From positions 45,131 to 109,130 of the forward strand of contig JAENRP010000124.1 of the NCBI GenBank assembly GCA_024741835.1: DNA of 64,000 bases, read 5' to 3'. Under the pieces are notes generated by a model. The model saw only the letters and a program-made list of their open reading frames with translations, did no database searches and had not been told where the DNA came from. This DNA is from Diplocarpon mali. Lineage: Eukaryota > Ascomycota > Leotiomycetes > Helotiales > Drepanopezizaceae. Numbering within the stretch: position 1 is the stretch's first letter; each line of letters begins with the position of its first letter. Made by a program: the position numbers and the translations under genes. Below, piece after piece: positions 34,492 through 47,000 of this stretch.

Positions 34492-35211
34492 ATGTCCGAC
34501 GACGATAGCTATATAATCCCGCCCCAGGAATGCAAGTCATTCGGGGCGGGTATCAAGCGGCAGAGAGTAAAATTCGTACCATCTAGCACGCCGTCGACGA
34601 ACCTTTTGCACAGCAGTTCCTCGGGGCAATCAGTCAGTGATCTGTACCTAAAACTGGTTCTCCCAGGCGACCAGGAAAATACTATCTCAGCCAAGACCCT
34701 AGATCCAGTCGCTATCAGGTCTTCTCTAGATGGTATAATCCAAGCTGAAATGTGCGAAATCTGCAAGTTACCTCTCTCCGGAGAGAGTCCTTCAGCAGCC
34801 CCCGTTGCGCCAGACACAGAGCAAATTCCAACCTCGAGGCAGAGGTCACACGCAGCGTCCCTCGTACATCAAGTCTGTCTCGCACACTCGCATCCGCCCT
34901 CACACCTCGACCGAAAACGAAAAGGTCTTGCATACCTCTCTGCCTATGGGTGGGACCCAGACTCCCGCCTTGGTTTAGGGGCTTCGGGGCAAGGCATACA
35001 ATACCCCATCAAAGCAAAAGTGAAAGACGATAAGATGGGTATAGGAGTTGTGCTACCGAGGGATAAGGACCGAAAGAATAAAGAAAAGGTTGTGAAGCTG
35101 GATGCGGGCAAGGTCCGGAAGTTGCATGAGAAGGATAAGAAGAAGGCGGAGAGGCTGAGGGAGATGTTTTACAGAAATGACGATGTAGAGAGGTATCTCG
35201 GAGGGGGTTGA
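34492..35211 (+). CDS. G-patch domain protein, GPANK1-like
   Basis: The protein (239 aa) has a G-patch at about residues 141-190 (YLSAYGWDPDSRLGLGASGQG, then IKAKVKDDKMGIG). G-patches bind and activate DEAH helicases in RNA processing. In front is a zinc-finger-like CEICKLPL with distal His/Cys residues (HQVCLAHSH), and the C-terminus is Lys-rich coiled coil (KVRKLHEKDKKKAERLREMF). The start at 34492 (MSDDDSYIIPPQE) is chosen because residues encoded upstream in the open frame (34369-34491) are not family-like and lie in the SDR promoter. The combination of finger, G-patch and basic tail resembles GPANK1-type proteins without the ankyrin repeats. Confidence 0.8.
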   Translation: MSDDDSYIIPPQECKSFGAGIKRQRVKFVPSSTPSTNLLHSSSSGQSVSDLYLKLVLPGDQENTISAKTLDPVAIRSSLDGIIQAEMCEICKLPLSGESPSAAPVAPDTEQIPTSRQRSHAASLVHQVCLAHSHPPSHLDRKRKGLAYLSAYGWDPDSRLGLGASGQGIQYPIKAKVKDDKMGIGVVLPRDKDRKNKEKVVKLDAGKVRKLHEKDKKKAERLREMFYRNDDVERYLGGG

Positions 35212-35970
35212 GGGAAACTGCATGGTCAGGATCCGATGCTTTGGCCGGCCGTTGCTTGCACAACACATTGCCACTTGACACGGCAAAACCCATTGATACG
35301 ACAATGGCGATGTATGATGCTTCTCTACCTCACGGCTGGCTGATCGTCCATAATGTTGATTTTGTGTATATAGGTTAGCGGGTTCAAACTAACCTAATCT
35401 TGAGCGTAAGTATGTCTCTGAAAGGGGTTGGCATGACGCTAGATAATTACTCAGGCCCGGTCCTTCATGCGGGAAAATTGATGTAAGCCTCTTCCTAGAC
35501 CTATCTTGATGATCTCATATTTGTGGTAATGTCGTTGGACAAAATCTTACTTGTGATTCTTACATGTACAAAATCCACCCTGAAAAAAGTGGCGAAGATC
35601 ACTTCTATATAGTTAGTCGCTCGTGGGAAATTAATTGGAGCATCCAGTCTGTGCAAAATCTACAATCGAAACCCCAAATTCTTCTGCGTGAACCTCTTGA
35701 TAAAGACAAGGCTCACTAGACCTAGATCCCATCTCTAGTTGTCGGAGCTCAATTCGACCCATTATTTTGCCGGCACTAGCGCCTCGCCCCTCCCCGCCTG
35801 CAGCCTCCATGAAACAAAGTACGCCAAGAAATGGAGGCATTGACACCGAATAACTACACGTCTTTGAAACACCACTCCCGTTGATAATCAGATACCGAGG
35901 ACGATAAATTCCGGAAGAGCCAAAATTTTCAACTGGACCACTTCCATACCAGACTGTGGAAAAGGCCAAG
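35212..35970. other. Intergenic G-patch/SEC1
   Basis: About 760 bp with the terminator of the G-patch gene and the SEC1 promoter. A 130-codon minus frame overlaps the SEC1 start but is antisense to it and has no family match. Confidence 0.4.
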
Positions 35971-38418
35971 ATGGTCTCCGCCATCCTGGAACAGCGAGAG
36001 AGTGAGAGCGGCATCCCCGCCATGGACCAGGAGTTGGCTGACCGCGACCATAGTTATCTTGGATACCTTGAAGTCAATAACTCGGGGAGACGTAAGTCAG
36101 CCATACTGATCGATTTCACCTATTCTCACCAGTTACGCAGTGGAAGGTGCTGGTCATCGACGAACTTACCAAGAAGATAATCGACAATGTGGTCAAGGAA
36201 GATGATATTCTCAGCGAGAACATTGCGAGTATGTCCCATGTCGACATGCCTGCAAGATATATGCTAACAGTAGGCAAGATATTGAAAGAATCGAGGAGAA
36301 GAGGGAGATGAACCCAGATATGGACGCCATCTACCTGCTGTCACCGCAACCACATATAGTGGATTGCCTACTCGCGGATTTCGAACGGAGGAGGTATAGG
36401 AAGTCATACTTGGTATGGACTGCTCTTCTTGACCCGCAAATGAGGCGGCGACTTGATCAATCGAAGCAAGTCCAGGAACAAATGGCTGGATTCGAAACGC
36501 TCTCGATCGACTACTTTCCCCGCGAGTCGCATTTGATCACATTCCGAGATCCCTGGAGCTTTCCAATACTTTACCACCCAGCTTGCAATAATTTAGTGCT
36601 TGGACATATGCAGACGCTTTCACAAAAGGTATGGTCTCAAGGAACCGCGTGCTGAACAGTATACTGAGCTTGCAGATCACCGGTATTTGCGTCTCTTTAG
36701 GAGAATATCCCAAAGTCCGGTATTACAGACCTCGAAATCCAAACCACGAAGCAAGCGTTCTTTGCACTCACTTGGCAAAATTCGTTCAGGAGGAGCTCGA
36801 TGCATATGCTAATTTCAATCGAAACTGGCCTCCTCCTTCGACACGGCCGCAGGGTGTACTCGTAATTACTGACCGGTCGATGGATATAATGGCGCCTTTG
36901 ATCCACGAATTTACTTACCAAGCAATGGCCCATGACTTGCTGCCTATCAAAGAGGGCGATAAGGTCCTGTACAAGACGGTGGTCAACGAAGGAACAGCAC
37001 AAGAAGAGGAAAAGGATATGGAGATCGGAGAGAAAGACAAGATATGGGTGAACAACAGGCACAGCCACATGAAAGATACCATTGAGAAGTTGATGGGCGA
37101 CTTTCAGAAGTTTATTGACGACAACCCTAATTTTACAAACTCGGAGGATGCGACCAGTTTGAATGCGATTAAAGATATGCTTGCTGGGCTGCCCCAGTTT
37201 CAGGAAATGAAGGAAGCATATTCTCTTCACCTGAGTATGGCACAAGAATGCATGAATATCTTTCAACATCGAAAGTTGCCAGATGTTGCATCAGTGGAAC
37301 AGTCACTTGCAACTGGGCTGGACGAGGATTACCGGAAACCAAAGAATCTCGCGGACCAGGTTGTACGGCTACTAGACGATGAGAGCATTGGACCAGCAGA
37401 CCGACTACGCCTCATCATGCTCTACATCATCAACAGAGACGGGATGATCCAAGATGACATCCAACGTCTTCTCGCCCATGCTGCACTTCCACCTCAGAAT
37501 GCTGAAGCTATTACTAATCTCGACCTGATTGGCGCGCACACGACAAAAGCCGCCCTCAAAGATGTAAAGCCACAAACACAACCTCTATTTCCCAAGAAGA
37601 CCGCCCCGACTGCCCAAAGCGAAGAGTACGCTCTCTCTAGATTTGAGCCGATGGTTAAGTTGATGCTAGAGGATATTTCGAAAGGGGCCTTGGATCAGAT
37701 GACATTTCCATATACAAGAGCACCAGTTGACAGCTCAGAAGAATTAGCAGCTCAGCAACAAACTTCCCTCAGAAGCGCAAAGCCAACTTGGGCACGAAAC
37801 CGCATGTCAGCTGCAGAGAGCCGACAACGGATCATCGTTTTCATGGCCGGTGGTGCAACGTACTCAGAGTCTAGAGCATGCTACGAAGTCTCAAAAGCAA
37901 CCGGCAAAGACATCTTCCTAGCCACAAGCCACATGGTAACACCTGCTCTTTACGTGAGGCAAGTTGGTGATCTAAGCGATGACCGACGAAGACTTGATCT
38001 TCCCATCGACAGACCAAAGCCTAAGGCTCCTGATCACCTCTTCATCCGGAACGACCCCCGACCTGTAGCTCTCCCTTCTGACCCTAGGAGTAGGTCAGGT
38101 GGTGGTACAATGGGCTTTCCCGCAGGCCCAGGCAGACCGGGACAATCGCGAAGTCCTGGTCCTCCAGCCACTCCGCAGAAGAGTTCAGGATACAGCAACG
38201 CAGCCCCGAACCCATACGATAGACACCCACCACAGCCTCCTACCGCCGGATTAGCAGCTATGAACATGAACTCCGCACCCGGCCAGCCTATACCCCTTAA
38301 TAGTGGCATGAATGGGTCGGCGCCAATTAAAGGAAAGTTGGAAAAGAAGGGGAAGCACAAGGAAGAGGGTGGCGAGAAGGAGAAGAAGAAACGAGGATTC
38401 TTTGGTAGTAAAAAATAG
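35971..38418 (+). CDS. SEC1: Sec1/Munc18 protein Sec1 (exocytic SM protein)
   Basis: Sec1 binds assembled exocytic SNARE complexes at the plasma membrane and promotes secretory-vesicle fusion at the hyphal tip. Five exons, 35971-36001, 36054-36091, 36141-36228, 36279-36628 and 36676-38418, give 2250 nt (749 aa). The first three short exons rebuild the conserved start (MVSAILEQRE, then LDTLKSITRGDWKVLV). Domain 1 follows (NPDMDAIYLLSPQPHIVDCL), then VLVITDRSMDIMAPLIHEFT and domain 3. The C-terminal 100 residues are a Pro/Gly/Ser-rich tail, typical of filamentous-fungal Sec1 and ending in KKKRGFFGSKK. Introns are 47-52 nt. Confidence 0.93.
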
Positions 38419-39103
38419 GGGGGGGGAGTGCTTTCTATGGAATGGGAGTGGGGGCATCTGCATTTTTCGGCGTTGGCTCATAGCCACAACATGGGCGAGG
38501 GGAGTCATGGAGTCAGGTATCGTAATTCGATGCTGCTTGTGAGTTTCTGTACATATGATCTAGTAATAGGAGGATTGGTGGGTGCGTGCCATTTTTCTCA
38601 AAGAGATGCGTGACACCACACATCCAGTCTGCTTTCCCATAACCTTTAATGGTGAAATGTACTGTACCATGCCAAAACTAATCAGATTTACATATTGGTC
38701 GCTTTTGGTTGGACTGTTCTGATCGAGATGTTTATTCCTCGAGTAATAGCTTTGAGATTTGGGTTTTGATAAGTACGTTGGGGCTCTTACATTTTGCAAG
38801 TTTCAGACCGCCTTTGTTGGATGGACAATTTCCAAAAGGGTGCTTGACGAATGCAAATGTTCTTTTTGAGGTGGAATGTATTCTGCATATATGCAAAAAA
38901 TGCAGGCTTCTTCTCCCGCAACATTGGCACAGCACCGCAAGCAGCAGACTCTCCCATCACATACAAGTACCTCAGAAAGAACCCCTCCCAGTATTACCAA
39001 GCACAAACCTTCAACCTCTCACCAACAAGAACAGCGATAAACCCCTAGCTTTCTTCACCGCCCTCACAAATGGCAGAGCGCCGATCTCTATTTACATCTT
39101 TCA
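38419..39103. other. Intergenic after SEC1
   Basis: SEC1 3' region beginning with a G9 run just after the stop, then AT-rich sequence. No gene seen. Confidence 0.4.
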
Positions 39104-39606
39104 ACAGCACAAGAATGCGCCCTGCGGCGCAATATAGACCTCCTAGCGCTCTTCTACCTCACAGCATGTCTCTATTTCTTCAACATCGACAAAGCTATAC
39201 TGGAATGTGCAGCGATCTCTGGACTAAGGTTGTATCTGGGACTCGATCGGAACCAGCACAGCTGGCTGGGCTCGATTTTTGCACTCGGAGTTCATGGCGT
39301 TGGCTGTTACATTCTGACATTTTCTTGCGACAACATGCCGAGGGACTCTCGCGCTATTTTATCATACATTAGGTCTTAACGGACAGGGTTTGCAGCTAGT
39401 GAGATGTGTCAGTACCGACGAATCTCCTCATGCAGAGATCCTTGCTTGGCAAGTCGATGTTTTGCTTTGGGACTTCGTTACGGTTATGCAGGTTACTTAC
39501 TATGAATGAGCTGGCTCAGCTTGCTATTCTGCGTACTTTATCGGGTGCGGCAAAGGCGTTTGCTGCTCCGCCATTGGGGTTGATTGGTTCTATAGGCCGC
39601 GACTAA
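39104..39606 (+). pseudogene. N-terminal relic of an MFS transporter (ACS/allantoate permease-like)
   Basis: Two in-order blocks match the start of fungal anion:cation symporter (allantoate/pantothenate-type) MFS carriers. Block 1 (39104-39379) reads ECALRRNIDLLALFYLTACL, FNIDKAILECAAISGLRLYL and LGLDRNQHSWLGSIFALG, the cytosolic lead, TM1 and loop. Block 2 (39406-39606) reads VPTNLLMQRS and NELAQLAILRTLSGAAKAFA, equal to TM2-TM4 (PSNLLL... FLLGAAEA in intact proteins). They are separated by a stop and a frame change, and nothing after TM4 is found, so roughly 350 residues are missing. Intact members are about 500 aa. The relic is clearly dead; subfamily is inferred from memory. Confidence 0.65.
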
Positions 39607-40880
39607 CTACGCCTTTTCCTTCCTTATATTTGTTCGGTGCTAACGTGCTCCTTGGTTGCTGGTCTCTCTGGTTACGAATAAAACATCTCTTGATACCTTG
39701 GATATGAGAAAGATTACTGGTCACTATTACTCTGGGAGTATTCGCTCGTCTGAGCACTCTTTCGGAATCCCGAGAATTACCTCGCTTGAGAATAGAAGGC
39801 TAAGCGAATTCTGACATTTCATATGGAATTACTAAGAGATCCTCCTAGCAATCCTTACGACTCTAAATGTGCTATAGCTAACTCTACTAGCACTGGTGTA
39901 TGATTGTCGCCAGCAACGTCTTCGTACCAGAATCTGATTACAGCAAGCGGCATTAGCGTCTCAGTCAGCGGCCTCCTGGGCGATGGAATTGGCTCATTCA
40001 AAGACTCTCTACCATCGTAGAAATACGTATCCACTACGTATCCACTACGTATCGGAACCCCTGCGCCAATCGAGACATCATTTCTTATCTTAAATTACCG
40101 ATTCCCTAGTAACAGCGAGGTCCCCAACGCATTAGAGATCAACCGGCTACATTCAGAACAAACCCGTATGGAGAACAGGCATTTCCAGAAGCATCAAGCA
40201 CGCGAAGCCGCACAGGACATGAAAGCCCACGCATTTTTTCTTATGAAATCATTGCATACCATACAAGCTGGTGGCATCACAAAGCTTTAGCACGTTCGTT
40301 GTGAAATGATTTGGCTTCTCCTTGTGACTATAGCACAATGTGGTAGAAACAAGAAGGGATTTTGGCCTTTCACTGTTTTAATCTGGATTTGAAGTCAGCT
40401 CTCAACGAGAGATGGCAAAATTCTTCGAATATGGAGATGCTGGGATTCAAGAGAATTAAGGTGCTGTCGAGCATTTACAGTCGACTTTTACATAAAACAC
40501 TCCCAAGACCTACTGTATTTGAAAACTTGCTCGCCAGTGTAAGTTTAATAGGTTTGTATTGTTCTGCGTGCTACTGGAATAGATAGATTTCCATTACCCC
40601 GCTCTGCTTGCAAGTCGTATCTTGCCACCTGGCTCAGAAAAAGCCGAAAAGTCACATAGTTCGGAAGAAAGGCATGACTTGTGAGTTTGTCCACGTGGAA
40701 GAGGGAGAAGACATACATTCGTGTTGAATGCTACAGGCATGTCTCATTGCTCTGTGTCTAGCCTAGCTAAGCCCACCAACCCCCCCCTCCCCCCTCCTAT
40801 CCTCCGATATCGTTGATGTAATTATACGCGCACACGGACATATCACGAGATCCTACCGCCTGCACCATCTTGCTTAAGAT
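39607..40880. other. Gene-poor stretch with 11-bp tandem repeat
   Basis: No gene. Two and a half copies of TACGTATCCAC lie at 40024-40054. A C-rich tract is at about 40780-40798 downstream of the 4E-T-like gene. Confidence 0.5.
40024..40054. repeat. 11-bp tandem repeat, TACGTATCCAC
   Basis: Two full copies and a partial third copy of TACGTATCCAC (contains the palindrome TACGTA). Confidence 0.7.
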
Positions 40881-43396
40881 CTACTGTCGTCGGAACGCAC
40901 CCTGAGGCGGTGGTCCACGTGCGTCAAATGGCGCGCCAAAAGTCAAGCCCTCCGGCACAGGGCCCTGGAAGCCGGTCATATTGGGTGGCATGAAGCCCGG
41001 TGGCGGCGGGTTGAAGAAGCCTGGTGGCGGCTGCATACCGACCGGCATGTTGCGAGGAGGACCTGTGCCCGTCATGACGTCTGGTGGGGGAAAGCCGCCC
41101 ATGAAGCCTGGAGGGTAAATGCCTTGTGGCATGGGCATTCCGCGATTGGGAGCTCCGCTGGCGAGACCTGGGGGAGGGGCGATGTTTTGCGCGATGCGAT
41201 GTTGAGGTGGAAGTTGTGGCTGACGCTCCCAGCCCATATCAAGACCTGGTGGTGGTGGTGGGCGCTGGAGAATCTGAGTTGGTTGCGGTGGGTTATTGAC
41301 TTGTCTTTCATGTTGTGGTGGTCCTCGCTGGAAAGCGGTTGCCTCCTCGTAGGATATAAAGCCAGGAGGTGGTTGTGGTCGGGCTTGGCGCTGAGAAGAG
41401 GCTCGGTCACGCTGAGCGGCTTCGCGTTGCATTTCTTGCTCTCGTTCCAGGTTGAGTTGCGCAATCTGACGATCCACGGTCCGGGGAGGCATTCTTAGCA
41501 GGATCTGCTCTGATCTTTGCGGGTCAGGTGCTGCTCTGGCGCTTTGCATAAGACCCATAAGGAAGTCCGTGTTTGAGTTGCGAGATGCTGGTAGATCTGG
41601 TCTCGATGGTTGACTCATGGCACTGTGGCGCTGACCGACGAGATCTTGCAACATTTGTTCTGGTCGTACTGCCGGCTGGCTTCCGGTCATCTGACGTTGG
41701 TTCATCATCTCTTGTTGCATGGGTTGCTGAGAATTGCGTGTACTGGGACGAGCTTCTTCCTGACGTTCACTGCGATACTGCTGATACAGTTCAGTAGTAG
41801 GGATCGGGTTACTTCGCTGTTTCTCCTGTGCAGGCGGTTTGGCCTGTCTCGAAATATCGATGGGTGGAGTGGAGCCAGGACCGCTTACGGTTTGATGCTG
41901 TAGCTTCTGAAGCAAGTTCTGGAATGCCTCTCTCTCTGCTGCGGCAGATTGGCTGCCATTGTTGTCCTGGAGGGTGCTCTGTCCGCCACCCAAAAACAGC
42001 GCTCCAAAGCCACCCTTCATTGACGATGGCGCGGGAGGTGGAGGAGGCTCCGTCACTCGTCGTTGAGGTTCTTCATGAGGAGTGAAGAACGAAGTGAACC
42101 GAGATGCTTTTCCAGTAGTCTTGGACTTGGGAATACCTTCTTTTTTCGGCTCATCTGGAGTCATACCTTCCTTTCCACCCGTCCACATGCCAAAGAACTT
42201 GTCGGGTCCATTATTTATCTCCAGAGGGGTTTCGACCTTTTGCTTCTCCAGGCCAATGCAAGATGGCTCTTCCGGCTTGGATTCCTCCACAGGTATTCCA
42301 GCAACCTTATCCTTTCCTTGCATCTGTTCCTTCCACTTCTGGAAATCCTCTGCCGTCTTAACCTGATTGGTCTTGGCCTTCTCTTCAACAGGCTCGTCCA
42401 TCCACTCGGGCTCACGTTCCTGGCGCTCTTCCCGAGCCCAACGTCGGTCTCCCCTCTCCGCTTTCTCTTTCATCTCGGGGCGCTCGCTTCTATTCTCATC
42501 GCGCTCCTTTTCTCTCCAGCCACGGCTGCGATCAACAATTTTATCCCCATTGCTATTGCGATCCCGCGGTGTAGGAGGCGCATCAGAAGTCTCTCTGTCC
42601 TTGAACCAAGACGGCTCATTTCGTCCGCGACCATTCCCGTTTCTGCGGCTATCTCTCTCCTGATCGTGTTCGGTATCCTTGTCTCGTGAAAAGGAGTCGA
42701 ATCCGCGTGATTTGTCCTTCAGCTCTCGCTCGTCACGCTCTTTGAGCCTCCTTTCCTCTCTATGTCTGTCCACTCCCATGCGCCCGTTGAATCTCTCTGC
42801 ACCTTCAGTGCCAAAGCTTTTTCTCGGCTTGACTGGGGTCCAGCCATCACTGTCTTGGTCGCCTTCAGCAGCGCGTTTCGGCCATAGGCTGTTTCCTCTG
42901 TCCCCTCGATTGCGTTCGCTCTCTCCATCCTTATTCCGGAAGTTATATCTATCTCGGGAATCATTATCTCGCAGGGTGGGACGGTCTGGAGAATCAGAAG
43001 TTTTCGTAGAATTTCGAATTGAGGTTGCAGACATGAAATTAGTCCTGGGCGGACCGAGAATAATATCTTCGGGATCTGTAAAATATCAGCCAGGTGCAGT
43101 AAACGACATTGATATGTAGTTTTTACTAGCAGAGGTGCGAGAAAGGTGCCGCTCTGTAATAGGTCGTCTGGCCTGATCTAGTAGAAGGCTAGAGTCGTTG
43201 CTCTTCGCTGACTTGTTCGAATTACGAGTAGCATCCGCGGCTGGACTATAATGTATCAGCAGGAAATAGACAAAACGCGTCGTCTGTATGTAGCATACCC
43301 CATCCATTGCTCTGTTGGCGGAAGGCCTGGTGGCTTGGTAACCAGAGGCGAGTCGCGAAGAAACTTCAGCTCATCGAGCGTGAATCTGACCGCCAT
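40881..43396 (-). CDS. Disordered RNA-regulatory protein, 4E-T/EAP1-like candidate
   Basis: Three exons (43396-43299, 43245-43127, 43075-40881; introns 53 and 51 nt) give 803 aa, almost wholly disordered. The N-terminus has FTLDELKFLRDSPLV, close to the eIF4E-binding consensus YxxxxL-hydrophobic but with Phe for Tyr and Lys at the last site. Then NPEDIILGPPRTNF, a conserved block in fungal homologues as I recall. Residues about 110-320 are Arg/Asp/Glu-rich; later parts are Gln-rich, and the last 200 residues are Pro/Gly-rich. Seven PPG-hydrophobic motifs (one at the N-terminus, six at the C-terminus: PPGF, PPGL) match the GYF-domain ligand rule. Yeast Eap1 and animal 4E-T/GIGYF partners join 4E-binding with GYF proteins, so a role in translational repression or mRNA decay is inferred, not shown. 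Confidence 0.6.
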
Positions 43397-44010
43397 GGTG
43401 AGTGCTCTGGACAGCTAGTCTTTGTCGTGGTGTGTTGCAGTCTCATGGGTTGTTGTTGGCTTGGGATATCTCGTGGACTAAGCCTTCCTCAGGAGGTGGA
43501 GATACGGAGCTGGTACTGAAGTCAGGGAGTCTTTCAAAGGTGAATTAGCCCGAGGCTAGATGCGATGCTGGCAGTAACTTCGTAACAGATCGTAGTATCG
43601 TAGCTTTGTCTTCAGGAAAAGCTGAGCGCAAGGCGCAAACTGGATTGTATGTGAAATGTAGGGAATTCGTGTTGACGTGTCTGGAGTCAATGGGGTCAGC
43701 GTCGAGATAGCTCTGTTTGTGGCAGGACTGAGAAGAGGAATAGCTCTGCGGATTTTGAAAAGTCGGTAAATTTGGGATGTTGTCATTCGAGGGCGTCGTG
43801 AAGTGAGGCTAGATGGCTTTGACCAAAATTACTGCCGGGCAGAACAAGCTAGCTCTTGCTTTTCGCGGCTAAATAGCCGCTGTCGCCATCAATGCAAGTG
43901 TTCTCCCCAAGTGTAATATTGTTTTGATATTTTGACTTGGATTACCATGCTTGTATATTTAAATTTTTGAAATTGCGCGATTGCTAATCGTAACTGGGTA
44001 TCTATCGGAA
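43397..44010. promoter_or_regulatory. Upstream region of the 4E-T-like gene / URB1 3' side
   Basis: About 610 bp carrying the promoter of the leftward gene at 43396 and the 3' region of URB1. A 76-codon minus frame (43786-43556) is unsupported. Confidence 0.4.
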
Positions 44011-47000
44011 TTACCACTTTTTCGTTTTGTCCTTGCCCTTACTTGCGCCTTTGCTCCATTTCTTAACCCGCTTCTGATCGGAAGTCTCCAAAATCTTCTC
44101 CATCAACACCTTCAATGACATGCCCCCTCCCAAAGATATCTGCACTTGCAGCCATGTCATCGCACTGAATCTGGTCACGAGCGTGGTGCTTCCTCCTTCA
44201 ATTTTCGTAGCCCTGAAGAAAATCCGGAGAATCTTGTCACGCAAACCTGGGCCAAGATAAGAGCTGTTGTACACTGACAATAGTTTCTCAAACACCTGTC
44301 GCTTCCGGTACAATCCCATGTCTGCGATTGTACGAAGACCAGCGAGCATGTAAGTCAATAGCCAGGCTACTTCTCCAGAGTGCGCGTCATCAAGACTGGG
44401 CGATTGATCGAGAATCTTGTGCATAAGTGGTAACTTGTCTAAGTCCCAAGTAGGACCCTGTGAGAGGAACTTGTTGATCTTCGGATACAGGATATGCAGC
44501 GGATCGTTCAGAACAGCTATTGAGTGGGACGCAAATGCCGATATTGCTGTGGCCAAAGGTTCCTGATCGATTATTTTCTTCGCCGTCTCCACAACCTCAC
44601 TCAGCAGCAACCAAAGCTGGGTTTTCTCATCCAGGGACGACTCCCTTAATTTCGCAGAACATTTGGAAATGTTTGTCACTGCCTCCTTCCGCACGCTTAG
44701 ATATTCGGATGAGAGCAGCATGACTAGGGCTGCAGCGTGCCCGCCATCAACTACTTCGGTCACCTCCTTTGCCGTCCATTTGGTCAGGGCTTTGTGGTCC
44801 TCGGCTGGGTTCTCGGATACCTCATCCATTCTAGCTAGAATACTCAATTTCTCAGAGTCTGAAGGGGCGCTTCTCTCACTGTCAGTCGTGTGCTCGACAG
44901 GTGTGGCTTTCTCTTCTGCAACGACAACAGTGTCAACTAGTTTACTAGACCATTCGATTGTTTTTCGTGCTCTTGATCTCTCGGGTGACTCTTGGGCAAG
45001 TTTTTGGATCAGTAACTTGACACCGATCTTGTCTTCCATAATCTTGATAGATGCTGCGAGATATCTTGCAACAAATTCTGCCACTTCTTCTAGCTCAGTA
45101 TCGCTTGCTGACTTGACAAGGAATGGCCATTGCTCAACTATGGCCAAGGATAGCAGGCTAACGGGAGATTGCTCATAGTCTGAATCGGCAAATAGCTCCT
45201 CCAATGCAAATATGTACTTGATGGGCTTACCAGCACAGCGTGAGATGCAATTATCTAGAAAATTGTGCACTGCAGAGGATGCGTCGCTTTCGTGAAGAGT
45301 GCTCAGCCCTAGCACCAATGTGTCTAGCGCCGAGACAGCTGTCTGGGTCTGCAGAATCTGGTGTTCCTGAACGACCGAAGCTAGTACGGATCTGAGCTTT
45401 AGCAATGGTAGATCCTTAGGAGCCTCAGCAGAGAGCCTCAGCATGGCCATGAAAGGAGTGACGGAAAGGCCATCTACTTTGTTAAACCATCGCATTCCGG
45501 GCGAGAAGCTCGCAAACTGAAAAAGATGTTCCAGTTCTATGGCTCGTAATGCTCGGTCTGCCGGAATTAATGTCCCATTCTCCATTGCTTTCAGATTATC
45601 GGCAAGCGCTACAGACACGCCAAACTTGACATCCAGTGCAATACGGGGGACAACTTCGTAGTAAAGAACCAGCAATTTCGTGGTTGCCTCTTTCTGTATC
45701 AAGTCTTCGTCTCTTAGTCTCCGCAAAGCGAGAATCACATCTTTTATCGACGGACATCTTTGACAGAATTCATTCGTCAGCGTATCCGCTGCTTGAGCCC
45801 ACAAGGACGCAGGTGAGCCGTTCGCCGCTTCGCGATACATCCTTAAGGCACCCTGCAACTTGCCAAACGCAACACAGAGAATCCTGACGGCAAAGAATGT
45901 GATTAGACGGTTGTTTGGCAAGTTGAGACATCTAGTCAAGTTTTTCTGGCTAAGAGGCTGGGGAAGAATGCTTTCAAGGACAATAGAATGTGGCGGTGGT
46001 AGTCTGGCGTATCGCTCTTGACGGCCGAAGTATTTGGGTAGTGGAAGCTGCAGGGTGGTAAATATGAAAGCAGCATAGCCTATCCATGTGGCTGTAAGTT
46101 TGGGATCGAATGAGAAATCTTTCTTTCCAAAGTAGTAATCTGCAATCAGCTCAGGAGCAGATTTTAGTATGCATGTCAGAAGCTCGCTATGCTTGATATT
46201 GGACCACGGCCGTAGGGATTGAATAAATTCTGACAGGATGGTGTTCCGAACGGGGACCTTGTCAGTATACTTGTCCATCCATTCGAAGCTGTCGAGCCCT
46301 AGGTCAATAAATGACTCTTCGAGGTCGAACCCAAGAACATCATCTGGCTCAATCCCTCGAGGATAGAGGCTCGAGGGGGATATCAGAACCCCTTGAGCAG
46401 GAGATGTGCAAGCGAGTACTAGAAAGTCATGCGCGACTTGATCCACCGATTTTTTCGGTGGCGTCAACCCTTCCTCATTCCGATCGTATCGATATAGTGC
46501 CGTGATTCGACCTAATGTGGTCGCATTCAGAATCTTCGTCTTCGCATCCCGCGGTAGTCTTTCGTCCAATAGTACAGACGTTTTTAGCGTTTCCAGAATA
46601 TCTCGAACCAAAAACGCAGGATCCTCGATGATATCCCTCGTAAGTGCCGAGATGATATCTCGTTGGCTAAGCAGCTGCTGCTTCATGTCTAGCGGAATGA
46701 ATCTGATCAACGACAATAAGTATCGAAGAGAGTTTGTTCTCACGGAGGGCTTTCTCGGGTCTTCAACACCGTTACCAAGATATCTCGCCGAGATATTGCG
46801 GGCAAAGTTTTTGAGAGTATGATCTTTCGCAATCCAGACCGATTTTGCAAGAACCCCGCCATCGAAGATAGTAATTTCCCTTAGCAACCTCAATACCGGA
46901 GATATCAGAAAGTCTTTCCCTTTCCTCGCCTCGAGTCCTCTTGCTATTGAATCCCTCTGGCGCAGCACTGCTCTCCCGAGTCTCAACCCATACTCTGACA

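Noticed and set aside
35631..36023. 130-codon minus frame over the SEC1 start
   Set aside because: Lies antisense to SEC1 exon 1 and its promoter, no family match.
43556..43786. 76-codon minus frame upstream of the 4E-T-like gene
   Set aside because: Short, lies in the promoter region, no recognisable domain.
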